NCBI GenBank assembly: GCA_022823045.1
Contig: JAJDXW010000117.1
Location: 1-49,978 of the forward strand
Source of the DNA: Gammaproteobacteria bacterium
GTDB lineage: Bacteria; Pseudomonadota; Gammaproteobacteria; HK1
DNA length: 49,978 nucleotides
Direction of reading: 5' to 3'
A model generated the notes under the pieces. That model was not told the origin of the DNA, did no database searches, and saw only the letters and a list, made by a program, of their open reading frames with translations. The stretch's first letter is position 1. Each line of letters begins with the position of its first letter. Both the position numbers and the translations under genes were made by a program. Of the stretch, positions 1 to 11,820 are shown one piece after another.

Positions 1-1856
1 TCGGTGCGTACCTCCACGTTGTCGAGGATCCAGACGTTGACGAGGCGCTCGATCTCCTGCCGCGCGACCGGGCCGACGGGCTCGAAGTGCGAGAAGTCGA
101 AGCGCAGCCGATCCGGAGCGACGAGCGACCCTCGCTGCTGAACGTGGCTGCCAAGCACCTCGCGAAGCGCCGCGTGCAGCAGGTGGGTCGCCGAATGGTT
201 GCGCGCCGTATCCCGGCGTGCGCCCTCCTCCACGGCCGCGTCGATCTCGTCCCCGATCCGGATCCTCCCTTCCGTGGCAATCCCGTAGTGGACGATCGCG
301 CGCGCGCTCGCGCGGGTGTCGGACACCTCGAAGCGCCACCCCGAGCCGCGCAGGTGCCCCCGGTCCCCGACCTGTCCCCCGCCCTCCGGATAGAAGGGGG
401 TGCGCTCCAGGACCACCGCGCCGTGGTCCTCGGGGTCGAGCGCCTCGACGGGCTGGTCGTCCACGTACAGGCCGACCACCCGCGCCCGGTCGCGGAGCCG
501 GTCATATCCGGTGAACTCGCTCGCGCCTTCGACCTCTTGCCGCCGGTCGTGCACCGCCGCGAAGCGGCTGCCGGACCGCGCCCGCTCGCGCTGGGCGGCC
601 ATCTCCCGCTCGAAGCCCTCGTGGTCAACGGTGAGCCCTCGCTCGCGAGCCACGTCGGCCACGAGGTCTTCCGGAAAGCCGAACGTGTCGTAGAGGCGGA
701 ACACGACCTCGCCGGGAACGGTGTTTCCCCCGAGGAGGGCCAGCTCACCTTCGAACATCCGCATGCCCTGGTCGAGAGTGGCCGCGAACCGGTCTTCCTC
801 CTGGCGAAGGATCCGCTCGACCACCGCCCGGCGCTCGGCGAGCTCGGGGTACGCCTCGCCCATCTCCGCCTCGAGGTCCGCGACGAGGCGATGGAAGAAC
901 GGCTCGCGCATCCCGAGCCGGTGGCCGTGGCGGATGGCGCGCCGGACGATGCGGCGCAGGACGTATCCGCGCCCCTCGTTCGAGGGAAGCACCCCGTCCA
1001 CGATGAGAAAGGCGCACGAGCGGATGTGGTCCGCGATGACCCGGAGCGACTTGTCGCCCCGGTCCTCCGCCCCGGTCAGCTCCGCGGCGCGGCGGATGAG
1101 GTTCCGGAACAGATCGATCTCGTAGTTGCCGTGCACTCCCTGCAGCACCGCAGCGGCACGCTCGAGTCCCATGCCGGTATCGACCGAAGGCTTGGGCAGC
1201 CGGCTCATGTTCCCGTCGGCGTCGCGGTTGAACTGCATGAAGACGAGGTTCCAGATCTCGACGAAGCGGTCCCCGTCCTCGTCGGGGGATCCGGGAGGCC
1301 CGCCCGCGACCTCCGGGCCGTGGTCGTAGAACACCTCGGAGCACGGACCGCAGGGGCCGATGTCCCCCATCGACCAGAAGTTGTCCTTCTCCCCGCACCG
1401 CACGATGCGCGACGAATCGATGCCGATGTCCCGGCGCCAGATGTCCGCCGCTTCGTCGTCATCCTCGAAGACGGTGATCCACATCCGGTCTCGGGCCAGG
1501 CCCATCTCGCTGGTGAGGAACTCCCACGCGAACGAGATCGCCTCTTGCTTGAAGTAGTCGCCGAAGCTGAAGTTCCCCAGCATCTCGAAGAACGTGTGGT
1601 GGCGGGCGGTGTATCCGACGTTCTCGAGGTCGTTGTGCTTGCCCCCGGCCCGGACGCAGCGCTGGGAAGTGACGGCGCGGGTGTACGAGCGCGGGTCCGC
1701 GCCGAGAAACACGTCCTTGAACTGGACCATGCCCGAGTTGGTAAAGAGCAGCGTGGGGTCGTTGCCCGGCACGAGGGAGCTGCTGGCGACCACCTCGTGC
1801 CCGCGCGAACGGAAGTACCCGAGAAAGGCCTCGCGAAGTTCGTTGCTCGTGTTCAT
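1..1856 (-). CDS. alaS: Alanyl-tRNA synthetase, 3' end beyond window
   Basis: Charges tRNA-Ala with alanine in the cytoplasm and hydrolyses mischarged Ser/Gly-tRNA. About 618 N-terminal residues are visible, and the frame runs open through the left edge, so the C-terminal oligomerisation part is missing. The class II catalytic region is clear near the N terminus ([17 protein letters not shown]) and the editing domain shows the zinc-type HSATH motif around residue 552. The ATG start overlaps the recX stop as ATGA, which indicates translational coupling in a recA-recX-alaS unit. The antisense strand carries a long shadow frame that I do not consider real. Confidence 0.97.
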   Translation of the reverse strand, partial: MNTSNELREAFLGYFRSRGHEVVASSSLVPGNDPTLLFTNSGMVQFKDVFLGADPRSYTRAVTSQRCVRAGGKHNDLENVGYTARHHTFFEMLGNFSFGDYFKQEAISFAWEFLTSEMGLARDRMWITVFEDDDEAADIWRRDIGIDSSRIVRCGEKDNFWSMGDIGPCGPCSEVFYDHGPEVAGGPPGSPDEDGDRFVEIWNLVFMQFNRDADGNMSRLPKPSVDTGMGLERAAAVLQGVHGNYEIDLFRNLIRRAAELTGAEDRGDKSLRVIADHIRSCAFLIVDGVLPSNEGRGYVLRRIVRRAIRHGHRLGMREPFFHRLVADLEAEMGEAYPELAERRAVVERILRQEEDRFAATLDQGMRMFEGELALLGGNTVPGEVVFRLYDTFGFPEDLVADVARERGLTVDHEGFEREMAAQRERARSGSRFAAVHDRRQEVEGASEFTGYDRLRDRARVVGLYVDDQPVEALDPEDHGAVVLERTPFYPEGGGQVGDRGHLRGSGWRFEVSDTRASARAIVHYGIATEGRIRIGDEIDAAVEEGARRDTARNHSATHLLHAALREVLGSHVQQRGSLVAPDRLRFDFSHFEPVGPVARQEIERLVNVWILDNVEVRT

Positions 1857-2332
1857 TCCCGCCCCGTCTCCTCGATCGCCCGGCGAACCTGCCGGTGCGT
1901 GAACCCCCTTGCGAGGAGGAAGCGCGCCTGCCGGGCGGCTTCGCTCCTCCCGGCGGGCAGCGCCGCGCCGAAACGCTTCTCGCGGGCCCCCCGGGCCCGC
2001 GTCTCCCACTCCTCGTCGTCCGGGTCGAGCAGCCTCCCCACGACCGAGGACTCGACCCCGCGCGACTCGAGGTCCCGCCGGATCCGGAGCGGGCCTCCGC
2101 CGCGCTCGATGCGCGAGCGGATGAACGCCTCCGCGAAGCGCGCGTCGCTCACCAGATCCTGCCCGCCGAGCTCCTCGACGGCGCGCTCCGCCTCCGCGCG
2201 GCCGTGCCCGGACCGCACCAGCTTGGCGAGCAGCTCGGCGCGCGAATGCTCTCGCCGGGCGAGCAGGCCGAGCGCCCGCCGGCGCGCCCGATTCGGGTCC
2301 GGGTCCGCATCACGCCGTGGGGGGAGAGCCAT
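1853..2332 (-). CDS. recX: RecA regulator RecX
   Basis: Small helical protein that binds RecA filaments and limits recombinase activity. It has 159 residues, rich in Arg and Glu, with the repeated three-helix pattern of RecX ([16 protein letters not shown] near residue 25, [20 protein letters not shown] near 70). It lies downstream of recA and overlaps the alaS start by 4 bp, the usual gammaproteobacterial order. I chose the ATG; a GTG one codon earlier is equally possible. A foldback repeat element lies between recA and this gene. Confidence 0.93.
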   Translation of the reverse strand: MALPPRRDADPDPNRARRRALGLLARREHSRAELLAKLVRSGHGRAEAERAVEELGGQDLVSDARFAEAFIRSRIERGGGPLRIRRDLESRGVESSVVGRLLDPDDEEWETRARGAREKRFGAALPAGRSEAARQARFLLARGFTHRQVRRAIEETGRE

Positions 2333-2471
2333 CACCCGGAATCGTCGACGAGCGTCCTCGCCCGGTGCGTCACAGTGTGCGGGGTTGCGCTTCCGGAGGC
2401 CTGGGCCTTGAGCCCCGTCGGTTCGGCGGGACGCGGGCGGAGGCGTTCCCGGCCGGCGCGCGACGGACCTG

Positions 2472-2661
2472 GCCCGGAAATCTCACCAACTTCTTGGCTC
2501 ACGGACGCGGATCTGCTCTCGGTGACAAGGCGTACTCCCTCAAGCCGCTTCGACGTAGTTCAACTACGCCTTCAGCAGCGCGGAGCGCTCTCTCGGTCCG
2601 TGCGCCTTGTCACCGCGGCATCTCCGCGCCCTCGCGACGAAAGTTGGTGAGATTTCCGGGC
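2472..2661. repeat. Foldback element copy A (190 bp, complete)
   Basis: Intergenic element between recA and recX. It is bounded by perfect 21-bp terminal inverted repeats at 2472-2492 and 2641-2661 (inner part AAATCTCACCAACTT). A second inverted repeat, GGTGACAAGGCG, lies at 2521-2532 and 2603-2614. The centre holds a small hairpin at 2554-2568 (stem CGTAGT, loop TCA). The core CTTCAGCAGCGCG followed by TCGGTCCGTGCG recurs in copies B and C. It fills most of the 354-bp gap 2333-2689, in which I see no gene. Confidence 0.9.
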
Positions 2662-2689
2662 TGGCAGGGCCTGATGGATCGGGAGCCTC

Positions 2690-3754
2690 TCAGGCGCCGA
2701 CCCCTTCCGCCGCCTCGGACGCCCGGGCGGCGGCCGAAGCACGCTCGGGGATCATCCGCACGCGGAGCTCCGACTCGATCTCGCCGGCGGTCTGCGGATG
2801 CTCCTTCAGGAAGTTGCGCGCGTTGTCCCGCCCCTGTCCGATGCGGTCGGTGCCGTAGCCGTACCAGGCCCCCGACTTCTCCACGATCCCGTGGGCGACC
2901 CCGTAGTCGAGCAGCTCCCCGTGCAGGGACACGCCCTCTCCGTACAGGATGTCGAACTGCACGTTCTTGAACGGAGGGGCGATCTTGTTCTTGACGATCT
3001 TGACCCGGGTCTCGTTTCCGATGACCTCGTCGCCCTTCTTGATCGCGCCGATCCGCCGGATGTCCAGGCGCACCGACGAGTAGAACTTGAGGGCGTTGCC
3101 GCCGGTGGTGGTCTCCGGGCTGCCGAACATGACCCCGATCTTCATGCGGATCTGGTTGATGAAGATGACCAGGGTGTTCGAGCGCTTGATGTTGGCGGTA
3201 AGCTTGCGGAGCGCCTGCGACATGAGCCTCGCCTGGAGCCCGACGTGGGAATCGCCCATCTCGCCCTCGATTTCCGCCTTCGGGGTGAGCGCGGCCACCG
3301 AATCGATGACCACCACGTCGACAGCGCCGGAGCGAACGAGGGTATCGGTGATCTCGAGAGCCTGCTCGCCGGTGTCCGGCTGGGAGACCAGCAGATCGTC
3401 GATGTCGAGGCCGATCTTCTCCGCGTAGCCGGGGTCGAGGGCGTGCTCGGCGTCGACGAAGGCGGCGGTGCCGCCCCGGCGCTGGGCCTGCGCGATCACT
3501 TCGAGGGACAGGGTCGTCTTGCCGGACGATTCCGGCCCGTAGATCTCGACGACGCGGCCGCGGGGCAGCCCCCCGATGCCGAGGGCGGCGTCGAGGCCGA
3601 GCGATCCGGTGGGGATCGCGTCGATGTCGCGAGGCACCGTCGAATCGCCGAGACGCATGATCGTGCCCCGTCCGAACTGCCGGTCGAGCTGACCGAGGGC
3701 GGCGTCGAGCGCGGCTTTGCGGCTCGCGTCCATCGCACCTTTCTCCACTCCCAT
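2690..3754 (-). CDS. recA: Recombinase RecA
   Basis: ATP-dependent strand-exchange protein for homologous recombination, and co-protease for LexA. It has 354 residues (E. coli 353). Walker A GPESSGKT is at residues 73-80 and the ATP-binding and L2 regions follow in the usual order ([20 protein letters not shown]). The C-terminal tail is Ala/Glu-rich and less acidic than in E. coli. The start was chosen at the ATG preceded by AGGAAG about 6 nt upstream; a second ATG seven codons later with AAAGGTG before it is a rival. No LexA-box-like palindrome was seen upstream; a minimal foldback repeat lies there instead. Confidence 0.98.
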   Translation of the reverse strand: MGVEKGAMDASRKAALDAALGQLDRQFGRGTIMRLGDSTVPRDIDAIPTGSLGLDAALGIGGLPRGRVVEIYGPESSGKTTLSLEVIAQAQRRGGTAAFVDAEHALDPGYAEKIGLDIDDLLVSQPDTGEQALEITDTLVRSGAVDVVVIDSVAALTPKAEIEGEMGDSHVGLQARLMSQALRKLTANIKRSNTLVIFINQIRMKIGVMFGSPETTTGGNALKFYSSVRLDIRRIGAIKKGDEVIGNETRVKIVKNKIAPPFKNVQFDILYGEGVSLHGELLDYGVAHGIVEKSGAWYGYGTDRIGQGRDNARNFLKEHPQTAGEIESELRVRMIPERASAAARASEAAEGVGA

Positions 3755-3806
3755 TGCGCTTCCTTCCTTCTTTCTCTCGGGCCAGGGGTGGTTGCGCCGC
3801 CAACCG

Positions 3807-3859
3807 GCCCGGTCCATTCACCAACCATCACCGGAAAGAAGTTGGCGAGATGTCCGGGC
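3807..3859. repeat. Minimal foldback element copy F
   Basis: A 53-bp sequence between the 3' end of tadA and the start of recA. It keeps only the two ends of the foldback family: GCCCGG...CACCAAC on the left and AAGTTGGCGAGATGTCCGGG on the right. The outer 6 bp and inner 5 bp pair, with mismatches between. The whole internal core of copies A-C is absent. It lies in the presumed recA upstream region and could act as a terminator for tadA. Relationship to the family is inferred from the end sequences. Confidence 0.65.
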
Positions 3860-3865
3860 CGCGAA

Positions 3866-4342
3866 TTATCCCACAGAGGCGCCCGTTCCCGCGAGGCGCC
3901 GGCGCTCGCGGAAGAACGCGAGCAGGCGCTCCGACGCCTCCTCGGCGCGCACCCCGGCGGAGCACTCCGGGCGATGGTTGAGACCGGGCACGGCGCGAAG
4001 GTCGAAGGCGCTGCCGAAGGCGCCGGCGCGGGGGTCCGCGGCCGCGAAGACCACCCGCGCGACCCGGGCCTGCACGATGGCCCCGGCGCACATCGCGCAG
4101 GGCTCCAGGGTCACGAAGAGCTCCGCCTCGGGAAGACGGTAGTTGCCCGCCGCCCGGGCCGCCGCGCGCAACGCCTCGATCTCCGCGTGCGCCGACGGGT
4201 CGCATGACCCGACGGGCCGGTTCCATCCCGCCCCGAGCTCGACGCCGCCCCGCACCACCACCGCCCCGACGGGAACCTCGCCCTCGCCCGCCGCGCGGTC
4301 GGCGAGCTCGAGCGCCCGACCCATCCAGTCCTCGTCGCTCAT
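3866..4342 (-). CDS. tadA: tRNA-specific adenosine deaminase TadA
   Basis: Deaminates adenosine 34 of tRNA-Arg(ACG) to inosine, a zinc hydrolytic deamination. It has 158 residues. The zinc and catalytic motifs of the cytidine deaminase fold are present: HAEIEAL (proton-shuttling Glu) and PCAMCAGA (two zinc-binding Cys). The ATG overlaps the guaA TGA as ATGA, so it is translationally coupled to guaB-guaA, a common arrangement. The 1,036-codon open frame that includes it in-phase is an artefact of high GC; only this C-terminal part is a real protein. Confidence 0.95.
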   Translation of the reverse strand: MSDEDWMGRALELADRAAGEGEVPVGAVVVRGGVELGAGWNRPVGSCDPSAHAEIEALRAAARAAGNYRLPEAELFVTLEPCAMCAGAIVQARVARVVFAAADPRAGAFGSAFDLRAVPGLNHRPECSAGVRAEEASERLLAFFRERRRLAGTGASVG

Positions 4343-5928
4343 TCCCACTCGATGGTCGCCGGAGGCTTGCTGCTCACGTCGACCCCGACCCGGGAGATCC
4401 CCGGCACCTCGTTGACGATGCGGGTCGACACGGTCTCGAGGAGCTCCCAGGGAAGGCGGGCGGCGCGGGCGGTCATGAAGTCGGCGGTCTCCACCGCGCG
4501 CAGGACCACGACCGGCTCGTGCCGGCGCTGGTCGCCCATCACCCCCACGGAACGCACCGGCAGGAACACCGCGAACGCCTGCGCCACCCGGTCGTACCAG
4601 CCCGCGCGGCGAAGCTCCTCGAGAAAGATCGCGTCCGCGGCGCGCAGCCGCTCCAGCCGGTCCTCGCGAACCTCCCCGAGCACCCGCACCGCGAGCCCGG
4701 GCCCCGGAAAGGGATGCCGGAACACGAGGTCGCGGGGGAGACCCAGCTCGAGGCCCACCGCCCGCACCTCGTCCTTGAACAGCTCGCGCAGCGGCTCGAC
4801 AAGGGAGAGGCGCATCCGCTCCGGGAGGCCGCCCACGTTGTGGTGGGACTTGATGACGTCCGCCTTGCCGGTGTCGGCGCGCGCCGATTCGATGACGTCC
4901 GGATAGATCGTGCCCTGGGCGAGGAAGGACGCTCCCCCCGCGCGCTCCGCCTCCTCCTCGAAGATCTCGATGAAGAGGTTCCCGATGAGGGTGCGCTTTC
5001 GCTCCGGGTCCTCGACCCCCCGAAGCGCGGCGAGGAAACGGGGCGCCGCCTCGACCCGCCGCACGCGGACCCCCTGCCCCCGAGCGAGCGCCTCCATCAC
5101 CTCGTCCCCCTCCCCGCGACGGAGCAGGCCGTTGTCGACGAAGATCCCGGTGACGCGGTCCCCGATGGCCCGATGCAGGAGGGCCGCCGCGACCGAGGAG
5201 TCGACGCCGCCCGAGAGGGCGAGCAGCACCCGGCCCGCCTCCCCCACCCGTGTGCGGATGGAGGCGACGCTCTCTTCGACGATGTTGGCCGGGGTCCATA
5301 CCGGCGGACAATCGCAGATCCCGTTCACGAAGCGGCCGAGGATCGCCGAACCCTGGCGGGTATGGGCGACCTCGGGGTGGAACTGCAGGCCGTAGAGCTG
5401 CCGCCCGGGGTGCGCGATCCCGGCGATGGGCGCGTTCGGGCTGGACGCGATGGTGCGGAATCCGTCCGGCAGGGCGGTCACCCGGTCGCCGTGGCTCATC
5501 CACACGTCGAGGAGCCCCTCCCCGCCAGGCCCGGTGCGGTCGTCGATGCCGCGCAGCAGGTCCGAGTGACCGCGGGCCCGAACCTCCGCCATGCCGAACT
5601 CGCGCGCCTCGGCCGAGTCGACCGCCCCCCCGAAGCGCGCCGCCATCGCCTGCATCCCGTAGCAGATCCCGAGCACCGGGACACCGGCCCGGAACACCGC
5701 CTCGGGAATCGGCAGACCGTCGCGCCCCCCGGTCACCGAGTCGGGTCCGCCGGAGAGGACGATGCCCCGCGGCCCGAAGGAGGAAAGCGCGTCCTCGGAG
5801 ATGTCGAACGAGCGGATCTCGCTGTAGACGCCGGCCTCGCGGACCCGGCGGGCGATGAGGCGCGTGTACTGCGAGCCGAAGTCGAGCACGAGGATGCGCC
5901 CGTCGTGGATGTCGGGAAGGACCGGCAC
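4339..5928 (-). CDS. guaA: GMP synthase (glutamine-hydrolysing)
   Basis: Converts XMP to GMP using ATP and glutamine, the last step of de novo GMP synthesis. It has 529 residues (usual about 525). The N-terminal class I glutamine amidotransferase domain has the nucleophile Cys in GICYGMQAM, and its His/Glu lie in LQFHPEV. The central ATP pyrophosphatase loop is [14 protein letters not shown]. The C-terminal dimerisation domain ends in KPPATIEWE, as in the family. It is 12 bp downstream of guaB and overlaps tadA by 4 bp. Confidence 0.98.
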   Translation of the reverse strand: MPVLPDIHDGRILVLDFGSQYTRLIARRVREAGVYSEIRSFDISEDALSSFGPRGIVLSGGPDSVTGGRDGLPIPEAVFRAGVPVLGICYGMQAMAARFGGAVDSAEAREFGMAEVRARGHSDLLRGIDDRTGPGGEGLLDVWMSHGDRVTALPDGFRTIASSPNAPIAGIAHPGRQLYGLQFHPEVAHTRQGSAILGRFVNGICDCPPVWTPANIVEESVASIRTRVGEAGRVLLALSGGVDSSVAAALLHRAIGDRVTGIFVDNGLLRRGEGDEVMEALARGQGVRVRRVEAAPRFLAALRGVEDPERKRTLIGNLFIEIFEEEAERAGGASFLAQGTIYPDVIESARADTGKADVIKSHHNVGGLPERMRLSLVEPLRELFKDEVRAVGLELGLPRDLVFRHPFPGPGLAVRVLGEVREDRLERLRAADAIFLEELRRAGWYDRVAQAFAVFLPVRSVGVMGDQRRHEPVVVLRAVETADFMTARAARLPWELLETVSTRIVNEVPGISRVGVDVSSKPPATIEWE

Positions 5929-5940
5929 CGCTCCGGCCGC

Positions 5941-7452
<1,512 letters not shown>

Positions 7453-7565
7453 CTAAGCCCGCCGTCCCTGCCCGCTTCGCTGGCCGATGCCGTGCCGTGG
7501 TCGATGCCACGCGCGTCGGGCCCCTCGACCGGATGGACGGTCCGACCGCCCGCACGAACACCGCC

Positions 7566-9026
7566 ATGCCCACTCCCTTCGACCGCGACTTCTCGCTGCC
7601 CGGCTCAGGACGGGCGCCCGCCGCCGGACCGCAAGCCGGGACCGGGGTCGGGACCAGGGTCGGGACCGGGGTCGGGACTGGGGCCGGCGCCGCGCCGAAC
7701 CGCGAGATCTACACCGTCGGGCGCCTCAACGACGAGGTCGCACGCCTGCTCGATGACTCCTTCCCTCTCATCTGGGTGGAGGGCGAGCTCACCAACCTCG
7801 CGCGGCCCCGCTCGGGGCACATGTACTTCACCCTGAAGGACTCCCGCGCCCAGGTGCGCTGCGCGCTCTTCCGCTCGAACCGGATGCGGCTCAGGTTCGA
7901 GCCGCGGGACGGCACGCAGGTGATCGCCCGCGCCCGGGTGGGCCTGTACGGCCCGCGCGGGGACTACCAGCTCGTGGTGCAGGAGCTCGAGCCGGCGGGC
8001 GAAGGCGCGCTCCGGCTCGCCTACGAGCGCCTGCGCCTCAAGCTCCAGGAGGAGGGTCTCTTCGACCGGAAGCACAAGCGCCCCCTGCCCGCCTTTCCGC
8101 GCCAGCTCGGGGTGATCACCTCGCCGAGCGGCGCGGCGGTGCACGACGTGCTCAAGGTGCTGGGGCGCCGGTTCCCCTCGCTGCCGGTGGTGGTCTACCC
8201 GACCCGGGTGCAGGGGGAAGGTGCGGGAGAGGAGATCGCGGACGCGATCGGCGTCGCGGTGCGCCGCGCGGAGTGCGGCGTCCTCCTCGTGGTACGGGGC
8301 GGCGGCTCCCTCGAGGACCTCTGGGCGTTCAACGAGGAGCGGGTGGCCCGGGCCATCCACGCCTGCCCCATTCCGATCGTCACCGGCGTCGGGCACGAGT
8401 CGGACGTGACGATCGCGGACTTCGCGGCGGACGAGCGCGCGCCAACCCCGTCCGCCGCGGCCGAGCGCGCCTCGCCGAACCGGAACGAGCTCGTCGAGCG
8501 GCTCGCCGCGGTCGCGGGACGCGCGCGGCGTGCGGCGGCGGCGGACGCCGAGCGGCGGCGGACCTCGCTCGAGCTCCGGCGGCGACGGCTCCGCCACCCA
8601 CTCCTGCGGATCGAGAACCTCACCCAGCGCACCGACGAGCTCGGACGCCGCGCCGCCGCCGCCTTCGACCGGCAGCGCGAGGAGACGAGGCGCCGAATGG
8701 CCACCCTATTCCACCGGCTGGACCGGGTCCGGCCCGACCCGCGGGGGTTCCGTTCGAAGATCGAGGTCCTGGAGCGGCGGGTGCGGGCCGCCATGGACGA
8801 GCGACAGGCGCGAGCGGCCGCGCGCGTCCGCGAGCTCGCCCGCGCCCTGCACGCGGTGAGCCCGGACCGGACCCTCGAGCGGGGCTATGCGATCGTCTAC
8901 CGGGACGGCGCAATCGTGCGCGACACAAGCGAGGTCGCCCCGGGGGACGCGATCTCCGCGCGGCTCGCCCGCGGCCGCCTCGCCGCGACCGTCACCTCCG
9001 CCGACCCGGACCCCGACTCCGACTGA
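7566..9026 (+). CDS. xseA: Exodeoxyribonuclease VII large subunit
   Basis: Large subunit of the single-strand-specific exonuclease VII. It has 486 residues. The N-terminal OB fold is seen at about residues 40-140 ([20 protein letters not shown]), followed by the catalytic region with [12 protein letters not shown] and [17 protein letters not shown], then a long Arg/Ala-rich coiled-coil segment (about 285-430). It is divergent from guaB. The ATG chosen lies just before the conserved start; an upstream in-frame ATG at 7533 would add 11 residues. The first 40 residues contain a repeat-encoded Gly-Thr-Gly-Val stretch. Confidence 0.95.
   Translation: MPTPFDRDFSLPGSGRAPAAGPQAGTGVGTRVGTGVGTGAGAAPNREIYTVGRLNDEVARLLDDSFPLIWVEGELTNLARPRSGHMYFTLKDSRAQVRCALFRSNRMRLRFEPRDGTQVIARARVGLYGPRGDYQLVVQELEPAGEGALRLAYERLRLKLQEEGLFDRKHKRPLPAFPRQLGVITSPSGAAVHDVLKVLGRRFPSLPVVVYPTRVQGEGAGEEIADAIGVAVRRAECGVLLVVRGGGSLEDLWAFNEERVARAIHACPIPIVTGVGHESDVTIADFAADERAPTPSAAAERASPNRNELVERLAAVAGRARRAAAADAERRRTSLELRRRRLRHPLLRIENLTQRTDELGRRAAAAFDRQREETRRRMATLFHRLDRVRPDPRGFRSKIEVLERRVRAAMDERQARAAARVRELARALHAVSPDRTLERGYAIVYRDGAIVRDTSEVAPGDAISARLARGRLAATVTSADPDPDSD
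7638..7685. repeat. 12-bp tandem repeat within the xseA 5' end
   Basis: Four near-identical 12-bp units of GGGACCGGGGTC type in a row, in frame in xseA and encoding a [16 protein letters not shown] series. The length is a multiple of three, so changes in copy number keep the frame. It lies before the OB fold, in a region not conserved in the family. Confidence 0.85.
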
Positions 9027-9068
9027 AGCGGCGCTTCGTCGAACCCGGCGCGGGCGACCCGATCCGAA

Positions 9069-10526
9069 TCAGGCGGAGACGCCGCCCATGCAGAGGTACT
9101 TGGTCTCGAGGAACTCGTCGAGGCCCTGGTAGGAGCCCTCGCGGCCGATCCCGGACTCCTTGACGCCGCCGAACGGGGCCTCCGCGGCGGACAGGATCCC
9201 CGAGTTCACCCCGACCATCCCATACTCGAGGCCCTCCGAGACCCGCCAGATGCGGCCGATGTCGCGGCTGTAGAAGTAGCTCGCGAGCCCGAACTCCGTG
9301 TCGTTCGCCATCGAGACCGCCTCGCCCTCGCCCTCGAAGCGAAAGAGGGGAGCGACCGGCCCGAACGTCTCCTCGCGCGCGACCTTCATGTCGGGGGTGA
9401 CGTCGGCGAGCACGGTCGGCTCGAACCACGTCCCGCCGAGGGGGTGCCGGTTGCCGCCCACCACGACGCGGGCGCCGTTGTCGAGGGCGTCCGCGATGTG
9501 CTCCTCCACCTTCTCGACCGCGGCCATGTCGATGAGCGGCCCCTGCACGACACCCGCGTCGAGGCCGTTCCCGACCTTCATCGCGCTCACCGCCTGGCCG
9601 AGCCGCGCGGAGAACTCCTCGTAGACCCCGTCCTGGACCAGCACCCGGTTCGCGCACACGCAGGTCTGTCCCATGTTCCGGTACTTCGACGCGACCGCGC
9701 CGGCGACGGCCGCCTCGAGATCGGCGTCGTCGAAGACGAGGAAGGGGGCGTTCCCGCCGAGCTCGAGGCTCACCTTCTTGACCGTCCCCGCGCACTGCTC
9801 CATGAGCTGCTTCCCAATCTCGGTGGAGCCGGTGAAGCTGAACTTGCGAACGACCGGGTTCGAGGTCATCTCGCGACCGATCTCGGCCGACTTCCCGGTG
9901 ATTACGCTGAACACCCCCGCGGGCACCCCGGCGCGTTCCGCAAGCTCCGCGAGGGCGAGGGCCGAGAGGGGCGTCGCGGTCGCGGGCTTCACCACCATCG
10001 GGCACCCCGCGGCGAGGGCCGGACCGGCCTTGCGGGTGATCATCGCGGCGGGGAAGTTCCAGGGGGTCACCGCCGCGGTGACCCCGACCGGCTCCCGGGT
10101 CACCACGATCCGCCAGTCGGGGTTGGGGGCGGGGATGGTGTCGCCGTAGACTCGCCGCGCCTCCTCCGCGAACCACTCGATGAAGGAGGCCGCGTAGGCC
10201 ACCTCCCCGATCGCCTCCGCAAGCGGCTTGCCCTGCTCGAGGGTCATCAGCGCCCCGAGGTCGTCCTGGTTCGCGAGCAGGAGATCGCTCCAGCGCCGGA
10301 GGACCGCCGACCGGTCCTTGGCGGTGCGCGCCCGCCACGCGGGCCAGGCGGCGGCGGCCGCGTCGATGGCCCGGGCGGTCTCGGTCGCGCCCATACGGGG
10401 GACGTGGCCGAGCACCTCACCGGTCGCGGGGTTGGTGACGGGAATGGTCTCGCCGGAGTCGGCCGCGACCCACTCGCCGCCGAGGTAGCACCGGTCCTTC
10501 ATCAGGCCGGGATCGGAAAGCTGCAT
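9069..10526 (-). CDS. gabD: Succinate-semialdehyde dehydrogenase (NAD(P)+)
   Basis: Oxidises succinate semialdehyde to succinate, usually in GABA catabolism. It has 485 residues (E. coli GabD 482). Near-colinear motifs are present: TPWNFPAAMITRKAGPALAA for cofactor and substrate, SFTGSTEIGKQLMEQC, the catalytic Glu in LELGGNAPF and the nucleophilic Cys in GQTCVCANRV. The ATG of MQLSDP matches the usual N terminus. No gabT or GABA transporter is nearby, so the physiological substrate is inferred from similarity to GabD only. Confidence 0.93.
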   Translation of the reverse strand: MQLSDPGLMKDRCYLGGEWVAADSGETIPVTNPATGEVLGHVPRMGATETARAIDAAAAAWPAWRARTAKDRSAVLRRWSDLLLANQDDLGALMTLEQGKPLAEAIGEVAYAASFIEWFAEEARRVYGDTIPAPNPDWRIVVTREPVGVTAAVTPWNFPAAMITRKAGPALAAGCPMVVKPATATPLSALALAELAERAGVPAGVFSVITGKSAEIGREMTSNPVVRKFSFTGSTEIGKQLMEQCAGTVKKVSLELGGNAPFLVFDDADLEAAVAGAVASKYRNMGQTCVCANRVLVQDGVYEEFSARLGQAVSAMKVGNGLDAGVVQGPLIDMAAVEKVEEHIADALDNGARVVVGGNRHPLGGTWFEPTVLADVTPDMKVAREETFGPVAPLFRFEGEGEAVSMANDTEFGLASYFYSRDIGRIWRVSEGLEYGMVGVNSGILSAAEAPFGGVKESGIGREGSYQGLDEFLETKYLCMGGVSA

Positions 10527-10549
10527 GACGAATCTCCACAAGTTCGGCC

Positions 10550-10594
10550 CCGCGCCCGCCGGGGCGCGGCGCGACCGCGCTAGGCCGGCCCCCC
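10550..10594 (-). terminator. Two GC-rich stem-loops between secG and gabD
   Basis: Two successive stem-loops, 10550-10569 (8-bp stem CCGCGCCC, 4-nt loop) and 10577-10594 (6-bp stem GGCCCC, 6-nt loop). They lie between the 3' end of secG and the start of gabD. There is no T-run, so a role as transcription terminator or attenuator is only a suggestion. No tRNA-Leu, often found next to secG, is present here. Confidence 0.3.
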
Positions 10595-10631
10595 GGTCGG
10601 GGCCCAGTCCGGACCCGGTCGTGGGACCGGA

Positions 10632-11003
10632 TCAGTTGTCGGACGAAGTTCCCTTCGGAACGTCGGAGGCCGGCACGTCCGAGACGGCAGCCGGCACGTC
10701 GCTGGTCGATGCCGGGATCGGGCCGGACTCGGCCGGCGCCTCGGTACGCTCCACCACGCTGCGGCGCTCCACCTGCTGGCTCGCAAGCCACGCGAGTCCG
10801 AGGCTGGTGAGGAAGAAGACCACGGCGAGCGCCGCGGTGGTACGCGTCAGGAAGGATGCGGCGCCGCGGGCGCCGAACACGGTTCCCGAGCCCCCCGCGC
10901 CGAAGGCCGCGCCGGCATCCGCGCCCTTGCCCTGTTGCAGCAGGACGAGCGCGATGATGGCCAGCGCGGCGAGGATGTGAAACGTCGTGAGGATGGTCAG
11001 CAT
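10632..11003 (-). CDS. secG: Preprotein translocase subunit SecG
   Basis: Inner-membrane component of the SecYEG channel. It has 123 residues with two hydrophobic helices (FHILAALAIIALVLLQQGKG near residue 8 and ALAVVFFLTSLGLAWLAS near 58), separated by the typical Gly/Ala/Ser loop (AGGSGTVFGARGAASFLTR). The C-terminal 40 residues are a low-complexity tail with DVPA repeats, somewhat longer than in E. coli. The gene is downstream of tpiA, the usual order. The start MLTILTTFHI was chosen over a longer frame that has no family similarity. Confidence 0.93.
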   Translation of the reverse strand: MLTILTTFHILAALAIIALVLLQQGKGADAGAAFGAGGSGTVFGARGAASFLTRTTAALAVVFFLTSLGLAWLASQQVERRSVVERTEAPAESGPIPASTSDVPAAVSDVPASDVPKGTSSDN

Positions 11004-11064
11004 CTCGGTCCCCGTTCGAATCCGGTTGACGGCCGGCTCCGCGCCGACCGGGGTACGCGGCCGT

Positions 11065-11820
11065 TCATCCGGCGGTCGCCCGGCGGATCGCGGTGAACCG
11101 GCCGGCGTCGAGGGATGCCCCCCCGACCAGCCCGCCGTCGATGTCAGGCATGGAGAAGAGATCCGCCGCATTCTCCTCGCTGACGCTCCCGCCGTACAGG
11201 ATTCGCACCGATTCGGCGGCGGCCGGGCGGCGGCTCGCGACCCGTTCGCGCACCGCCCGGTGCATGGCCTGGGCGTCGTCCGGGGCGGCGGTCCGGCCCG
11301 TGCCGATCGCCCACACCGGCTCGTAGGCGATCACGCTCTCTCCCACCGCCTCCGCGCCCCCGTCCGCGAGCAGCGCGTCGATCTGACGGCCGACGACCTG
11401 TTCCGCCTCCCCCGCCTCTCGCTCCTGAAGGGTCTCCCCCACGCAGGCGATGGGGACGAGCCCGCAATCCCTCGCACGCTCGAACTTGGCCCGCACCGCC
11501 TCGTCGGTCTCGCCGAGCCCGTGGCGGCGCTCCGAGTGGCCGACGATGACGAAGCGGCAGCCGACGTCGCGCAGCATCGAGGCCGCGACCTCCCCGGTGT
11601 GCGCCCCCGGGCCATGGCGGGAGACGTCCTGGGCGCCGAGCGCGATCCGCGTGCCGGTCACGACCCCCGCGACCGCGGCGAGGTAGGGGAACGGCGGGCA
11701 GACGGCGACGTCGGCAGCCTCGTCCCGCGCCCCGTCCACGAGCGCGCGTGCGAGGTCGGTGGCTTCCCGCGCGGTGCCATGCATCTTCCAGTTTCCGACG
11801 ACGAGCGGCCTACGCGCCAT
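11065..11820 (-). CDS. tpiA: Triose-phosphate isomerase
   Basis: Interconverts dihydroxyacetone phosphate and glyceraldehyde 3-phosphate in glycolysis. It has 251 residues, a full TIM barrel: catalytic Lys in GNWKMHG, His in IVGHSERR, Glu in [11 protein letters not shown], and phosphate-binding GGSVSEENA near the end. It overlaps the 3' end of glmM by 11 bp and precedes secG in a glmM-tpiA-secG unit. Confidence 0.98.
   Translation of the reverse strand: MARRPLVVGNWKMHGTAREATDLARALVDGARDEAADVAVCPPFPYLAAVAGVVTGTRIALGAQDVSRHGPGAHTGEVAASMLRDVGCRFVIVGHSERRHGLGETDEAVRAKFERARDCGLVPIACVGETLQEREAGEAEQVVGRQIDALLADGGAEAVGESVIAYEPVWAIGTGRTAAPDDAQAMHRAVRERVASRRPAAAESVRILYGGSVSEENAADLFSMPDIDGGLVGGASLDAGRFTAIRRATAG

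Noticed and set aside
87-2650. Long plus-strand open frames antisense to alaS and recX
   Set aside because: Pure high-GC shadows: Arg/Pro-rich, no family similarity, and the opposite strand encodes clear AlaS and RecX.
10527-10631. tRNA-Leu next to secG
   Set aside because: No cloverleaf or TTCRA loop found; the gap holds only GC-rich stem-loops.
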